Shown: piece by piece, positions 6,020-9,686 of the stretch
How positions within the stretch are numbered: position 1 is the stretch's first letter
Layout: each line of letters starts with the position of its first letter
Assembly (NCBI GenBank): GCA_946623485.1
Contig: CAMORF010000054.1
Coordinates: 1 to 9,686 of the forward strand
Source: an uncultured Clostridia bacterium
GTDB lineage: Bacteria > Bacillota > Clostridia > Lachnospirales > Lachnospiraceae
Length of the DNA: 9,686 bases
Direction of reading: 5' to 3'
Position numbers and translations under genes: made by a program
Notes under the pieces: model-generated
Told to the model about the DNA's origin: nothing
Databases searched by the model: none
What the model saw: the letters and a program-made list of their open reading frames with translations, nothing else

Positions 6020-7384
6020 ATGAACGGAAGGTGCAGACGGCTCCTTGTGACAATTGTATTGATGCTGGCCATGGCGGTCTCATTTTCCCAGGCAGTACTG
6101 GCATCAGATGATAATTCCCTGGCGAGCCTCGGGATTCGTACGGAGGGCGTGACCGTCACCCCGGATTTTGTGTATGATACCTGGGAGTATTCGGTTGTTG
6201 TGCCGGCTGGAACGACGGCTCTGGAACTGGAGCCGCATACGACGAATCCGAGCGCGGTGATCAATTCTGTTACGGGAACGGAACTGGCTGCGGATGGAAC
6301 CGGCAAGGTTGTGATCACGGTCACCAGCGAGAGCGGAAACGCGATTGAGTATATCCTGAATGTGACTACAGCCCGGGGGGATGTGGATCCTGCGGAAGCG
6401 ATTGCCGCGAATGAGAGCTCGGCGGCGGTCACGATTGATACGGAGGTCGTGAAGAGCGTTGTGGAGACGGAAGACTCGCGTTTTGTAAAGGTGGACCGCA
6501 ATTCTCTTCAGGACGCGGAGAATACGATTGAGAAGCTGCAGAAGACGATTACGGAGCAAAGAAGCCATATCAGTGTGCTTACCTATGTCCTGTACGGGCT
6601 GATTGCGGTATCCATTGTATTTCTGTTTATTGTGATCAGCCAGCTGCTCCGCAGGCGGGACATGGCGCAGGAACTTGCGTTTTACAAGCAGGGAGATCCT
6701 TACCGTGATGCCGGCAGCCAGGTCGGTGAAGATGGCTGGGGTGAATGGAACGAGGATGAGACGGACCGCGGCGGTAAGAAGCGGAAGAAAAAAGTCCGGA
6801 AGGATGGGTATGAGGATGACGGCTGGGAGGATGAACCGGCAGTACCTGCATCCAGCTGGACCACCCCGCAGGTCGGCACGCCGGTGCAGCCGCAGAATCA
6901 TCCGGCAGGGAGGCAGCAGCTTTCAAGAGGCCAGGGTGCGCAGGCAGGAAGGCAGCAGTCTTCAAGAGGCCAGGGCACGCAGGCTGGCGCAAGAACCCCG
7001 GGTGAGCCGGTTTCCGATGAGACAAGGCGCTATCAAGCCGGAGCCTCTGGGCATTCGCAGGAGGTTCCAAAGGATGTCACCAAGGATCTTTCCCGCGTGA
7101 ATAAGGCGGAAGCAAGGGCGATGAAGAAAGCTGCCGCGGCACAGGCAAAGCGGGAACAGGAGGCGCGCAGGGCAGCACGGGCACGCTCGGAGGAAGCGCA
7201 GCGCCAGGCGCAGGAGGCACAGCGCATCGAGCGGGAGCAGGAAGCGGCCCGCCAGGCACAGGAGCATGCCCTGCAGGAGGCAAAGGCGCTCAGGGCAAGA
7301 CAGGAAGCTGAAAACGCCGGAAACGGTAATGCGCAAAACGCCGCGGACGGGAAGAATGTGAAGATTGATCTGATTGATCTGTAA
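6020..7384 (+). CDS. Single-pass membrane protein, cadherin-like domain and Ala/Gln-rich tail
   Basis: Function unknown. The 454-residue protein begins with a Sec signal peptide (basic NGRCRR, hydrophobic 8-20, likely cleavage after VLA at residue 28). Residues 32-117 resemble the cadherin-like beta-sandwich domain of Firmicutes surface proteins (SLASLGI start, VTPDF, YSVVVPAGTTALEL, YILNVT end). A short coiled coil (160-183) leads to a membrane helix (185-208) and a stop-transfer RRR (211-213). The C-terminal 240 residues would be cytoplasmic: an acidic Trp/Gly patch (224-247), a Lys/Arg cluster (253-261), a second acidic patch (262-272), a 13-residue repeat (296-321), a TolA-like Ala/Glu/Gln/Arg helix (360-432) and a hydrophobic terminus VKIDLIDL. 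ATG 6020 is chosen because AGGAGGG lies 10 bases upstream and a signal peptide follows directly; the in-frame ATG at 5939 lacks both. The stop is 12 bases before the clpC-like gene, suggesting one transcript. Confidence 0.85.
   Translation: MNGRCRRLLVTIVLMLAMAVSFSQAVLASDDNSLASLGIRTEGVTVTPDFVYDTWEYSVVVPAGTTALELEPHTTNPSAVINSVTGTELAADGTGKVVITVTSESGNAIEYILNVTTARGDVDPAEAIAANESSAAVTIDTEVVKSVVETEDSRFVKVDRNSLQDAENTIEKLQKTITEQRSHISVLTYVLYGLIAVSIVFLFIVISQLLRRRDMAQELAFYKQGDPYRDAGSQVGEDGWGEWNEDETDRGGKKRKKKVRKDGYEDDGWEDEPAVPASSWTTPQVGTPVQPQNHPAGRQQLSRGQGAQAGRQQSSRGQGTQAGARTPGEPVSDETRRYQAGASGHSQEVPKDVTKDLSRVNKAEARAMKKAAAAQAKREQEARRAARARSEEAQRQAQEAQRIEREQEAARQAQEHALQEAKALRARQEAENAGNGNAQNAADGKNVKIDLIDL
6905..6982 (+). 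repeat. Two-copy 39-bp coding repeat
   Basis: Two adjacent 39-base units (6905-6943 and 6944-6982) encode AGRQQLSRGQGAQ and AGRQQSSRGQGTQ, in the Pro/Gln/Gly-rich linker of the membrane protein tail. The copies differ at a few bases only, so the duplication is recent or under conversion. Confidence 0.85.
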
Positions 7385-7396
7385 GGCTGAGACGTG

Positions 7397-9686
7397 ATGG
7401 AACTAAGAGATCAATATACAGCTGCCGCGCAGCGGGCCATCAGCTGTGCGGTACAGTATGCGAAAAAATCGGGCAGCCCAATGATCGGGACGGAGCACCT
7501 GCTTTATGGCCTGAGCCAGGAAAAGGAGGGCACGGCCCATGTGGTGCTGCGCGCATATCAGGTGGATGCGGATACGCTGGACAGCCTGATCAGGGAACTG
7601 ATTGAGCCGGAGAAGGACTTCATTTCCCGCGGGACAAAGCAGGCCGGCAAAACGAATGGAAGACCTTTAGAAGAAGGAAAAAAGGGCAGAAAACAAAAAG
7701 CAGAACAACCGGACAGGATATCGGAAAGTGCTGTGCCGGAAAGCAAAAGGCAGGAAGATAAAAATCCGGAGAGCAGAATGCAGGAAGGCAAAACACCGGA
7801 AAGCATAACACCGGGAGGCGAGAGGGCGGCAAGCGAAGCGTCGGCTGCGCTCCCGGAGGAATATGTACTGCCCAAAAACCTGACGCCCCGCTCGGAGCTT
7901 GCGCTCCGCCTGGCGGGAGAGCAGGCATCCTATTTCTTCTCCCGTGATGTCGGGACGGAGCATATCCTCCTGGCGCTGATGCGGGATACGGACTGCAATG
8001 CTGCAAAACTACTCCATACGCTAAATGTGGATTTCCAGGCGATGTATACCAAGATTCTGGACATCATCGGGGTTTCCGACGAACAGCTGCAGGAGTTCCT
8101 TCAGATGGTCATGCAGCCGGCAGGAGGCTCCTACCAGAGCGTGACGCCGACGCTGGATCAGTTTTCCAGGGACATGACGGATGAAGTGCGCGATGGGAAG
8201 ATTGATCCGATTATCGGACGCGTGACGGAAACGGACCGGATCTGCCAGATCCTGTGCCGCAGGACAAAAAACAACCCCTGCCTGATCGGCGAACCTGGTG
8301 TAGGGAAAACCGCGATCGTGGAAGGGCTTGCCCGGAAGATCGTGGAAGGGACGGTCCCGGCACCGCTCCGGGACAAACGTGTCGTAGCCCTGGACATGGC
8401 AGCGATGGTTGCGGGTTCCAGATTCCGGGGCGATTTTGAAGAGCGGATTAAAAATGTGCTCAATGAGGCAGCAGGCGCGGACAATGTGCTGCTGTTTATC
8501 GATGAGCTGCATACCATCATCGGGGCAGGCGGCTCGGAAGGCGCTCTGGATGCTGCCAACATCATGAAGCCGATGCTGTCGCGGGGGGAGATCCAGGTGA
8601 TCGGCGCCACGACGGTTGATGAGTACCGGAAGCATGTGGAAAAGGACGCAGCCCTCGCAAGGCGCTTCCAGCCGATCCTGGTGGAAGAACCAGGGGAGGA
8701 AGAAAGCATACAGATCCTGGAAGGCTTGAGGGAGGCTTATGAGAAACACCATGGCGTGAAGATCCAGGATGAGGCAATCAGGGAAGCGGTGCGCCTGTCC
8801 ATGCGGTACATTTCCGACCGTTTTCTGCCGGATAAGGCGATCGACTTGATGGATGAGGCATGCTCCAGGCGCCAGCTGGGATATTATCAATCAGACACGC
8901 AGGCGCTGAAGATGGAGGAGGAGCTCCAGACATTGACGAAGGATCTGGAAAATGCATTGACGGAGGGCCGTTTTGAGGATGCGCATGAGATCCATGAGAA
9001 GATGGGGCAGATTACAGAGCGGCTTGAAAGGCGCAGGGAGCGGGCGAGAAAAAAAGAAAATGAAGAGCGCCGGAAGGTGACGGCGGAGGATATGGCACGC
9101 ACCGTTTCCGACTGGACCAAGATCCCGGTCCAGAAGCTGACCATGGATGAAGGACGAAAGCTCATGCGTCTGGAAAAGACGCTCCATGAGCGGATCATCG
9201 GACAGGACGAGGCGGTCAGCGCGGTTGCCAGGGCGATCCGGAGAGGACGCGCAGGGCTCAAAGATCCGGCGCGGCCCATAGGCTCATTTCTCTTCCTAGG
9301 GCCGACAGGCGTCGGTAAAACCGAGCTTTCCAAGGCTCTTGCAGATATTGTATTCGGTTCAGAGGAATCCATGATCCGCGTTGACATGTCGGAATACATG
9401 GAGAAGTTCAATGTTTCCAGGCTGGTAGGTTCTCCGCCCGGCTATGTGGGATATGACGAAGGGGGACAGCTTTCAGAGCAGGTCCGGCGGCATCCCTACA
9501 GCGTGATCTTATTTGACGAGATTGAAAAGGCACATCCGGACGTGTTCAATATCCTGCTCCAGGTGCTTGACGAGGGGCATATCACCGATTCCCACGGGAG
9601 GAAGGTTGATTTCAAAAATACGATTCTGATCATGACGTCCAATGCCGGCGCACAGGCGATCCAAAGTCCGAAGCGGCTGGGATTCG
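7397..9686 (+). CDS. clpC: ClpC-type AAA+ unfoldase, 3' end outside window
   Basis: ATP-driven unfoldase that feeds proteins to ClpP. 763 codons are visible and the frame is still open at the edge. Two Clp_N repeats carry GTEHLLYGL (31-39) and GTEHILLAL (186-194). NBD1 has Walker A GEPGVGKT (298-305), Walker B FIDE (Asp369/Glu370) and pore-loop region [11 protein letters not shown], where Phe replaces the usual Tyr. A short middle coiled coil with a UVR-like segment ([18 protein letters not shown]) marks ClpC rather than ClpB. NBD2 has Walker A GPTGVGKT (635-642), pore loop GYVGY and Walker B FDE (Asp707/Glu708). The last residues, LGF (761-763), fall where ClpC carries its ClpP-docking loop, so partnership with ClpP is likely. 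About 80 residues of low-complexity sequence separate the Clp_N repeats. The start ATG 7397 has only a weak AAGG overlapping the upstream stop, suggesting coupling; GTG 7394 is an alternative. No ctsR, mcsA or mcsB lies upstream. Confidence 0.93.
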   Translation, partial: MELRDQYTAAAQRAISCAVQYAKKSGSPMIGTEHLLYGLSQEKEGTAHVVLRAYQVDADTLDSLIRELIEPEKDFISRGTKQAGKTNGRPLEEGKKGRKQKAEQPDRISESAVPESKRQEDKNPESRMQEGKTPESITPGGERAASEASAALPEEYVLPKNLTPRSELALRLAGEQASYFFSRDVGTEHILLALMRDTDCNAAKLLHTLNVDFQAMYTKILDIIGVSDEQLQEFLQMVMQPAGGSYQSVTPTLDQFSRDMTDEVRDGKIDPIIGRVTETDRICQILCRRTKNNPCLIGEPGVGKTAIVEGLARKIVEGTVPAPLRDKRVVALDMAAMVAGSRFRGDFEERIKNVLNEAAGADNVLLFIDELHTIIGAGGSEGALDAANIMKPMLSRGEIQVIGATTVDEYRKHVEKDAALARRFQPILVEEPGEEESIQILEGLREAYEKHHGVKIQDEAIREAVRLSMRYISDRFLPDKAIDLMDEACSRRQLGYYQSDTQALKMEEELQTLTKDLENALTEGRFEDAHEIHEKMGQITERLERRRERARKKENEERRKVTAEDMARTVSDWTKIPVQKLTMDEGRKLMRLEKTLHERIIGQDEAVSAVARAIRRGRAGLKDPARPIGSFLFLGPTGVGKTELSKALADIVFGSEESMIRVDMSEYMEKFNVSRLVGSPPGYVGYDEGGQLSEQVRRHPYSVILFDEIEKAHPDVFNILLQVLDEGHITDSHGRKVDFKNTILIMTSNAGAQAIQSPKRLGF
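7640..7830 (+). repeat. A-rich repetitive insert inside the ClpC N-domain
   Basis: This coding stretch (roughly ClpC residues 82-145) is rich in Lys, Glu, Gln, Arg and Pro and markedly richer in A than its GC-rich surroundings. Its 3' part repeats with a period of 10 residues (about 30 bases): [29 protein letters not shown]. It is expected to be disordered. The reading frame is intact across it. Confidence 0.75.

Overview
The window reads as a chromosomal segment of a Gram-positive anaerobe of the Clostridia, most likely a Lachnospiraceae-type gut bacterium. This is inferred from the moderately GC-rich coding sequence, strong GGAGG ribosome binding sites, clostridial PurN and PurD variants, a ClpC-type (not ClpA) unfoldase, and a secreted-type protein with a cadherin-like domain. 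No RNA gene marks the taxon, so the assignment is tentative. Every supported gene is on the plus strand.

Layout. 1-1767: an M29-family metallo-aminopeptidase, possibly cut at its 5' end. 1768-1958: intergenic, with a near-consensus sigma-A promoter (TTGACA, 17-nt spacer, TAGAAT), a small inverted repeat and a 27-bp remnant of a repeat element just ahead of purE. 1959-5923: a purine cluster purE-purM-purN-purD. purN and purD overlap by ATGA. The purE-purM gap is filled by a 33-bp tandem repeat array. The purM-purN gap (357 bp) is almost entirely two long palindromic elements of one family, one apparently inserted in the other. 5961-6001: a probable terminator. 6020-7384: a single-pass membrane protein with an outer cadherin-like domain and a long charged, Ala/Gln-rich cytoplasmic tail. 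7397-9686: a ClpC-type AAA+ unfoldase running off the right edge, with a repetitive low-complexity insert of about 80 residues between its two N-terminal Clp repeats.

How the genes work together. PurE, PurM, PurN and PurD are four enzymes of de novo IMP synthesis: PurD makes GAR, PurN formylates it, PurM closes AIR and PurE makes CAIR. purF, purC, purH, purK, purL and purQ are not in the window. The membrane protein and ClpC gene are 12 nt apart and probably co-transcribed, so the former may be a substrate, anchor or partner of the latter; this is inference.

The most notable signal is the palindromic element family at 3684-4003. The two copies share termini and a central CATAGCGG(A/G)CTATG, have equal stem lengths, and differ in the stem by changes that keep the pairing. 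That is a covariation-like pattern indicating a structure maintained as such. A terminal fragment of the same family lies directly before purE.
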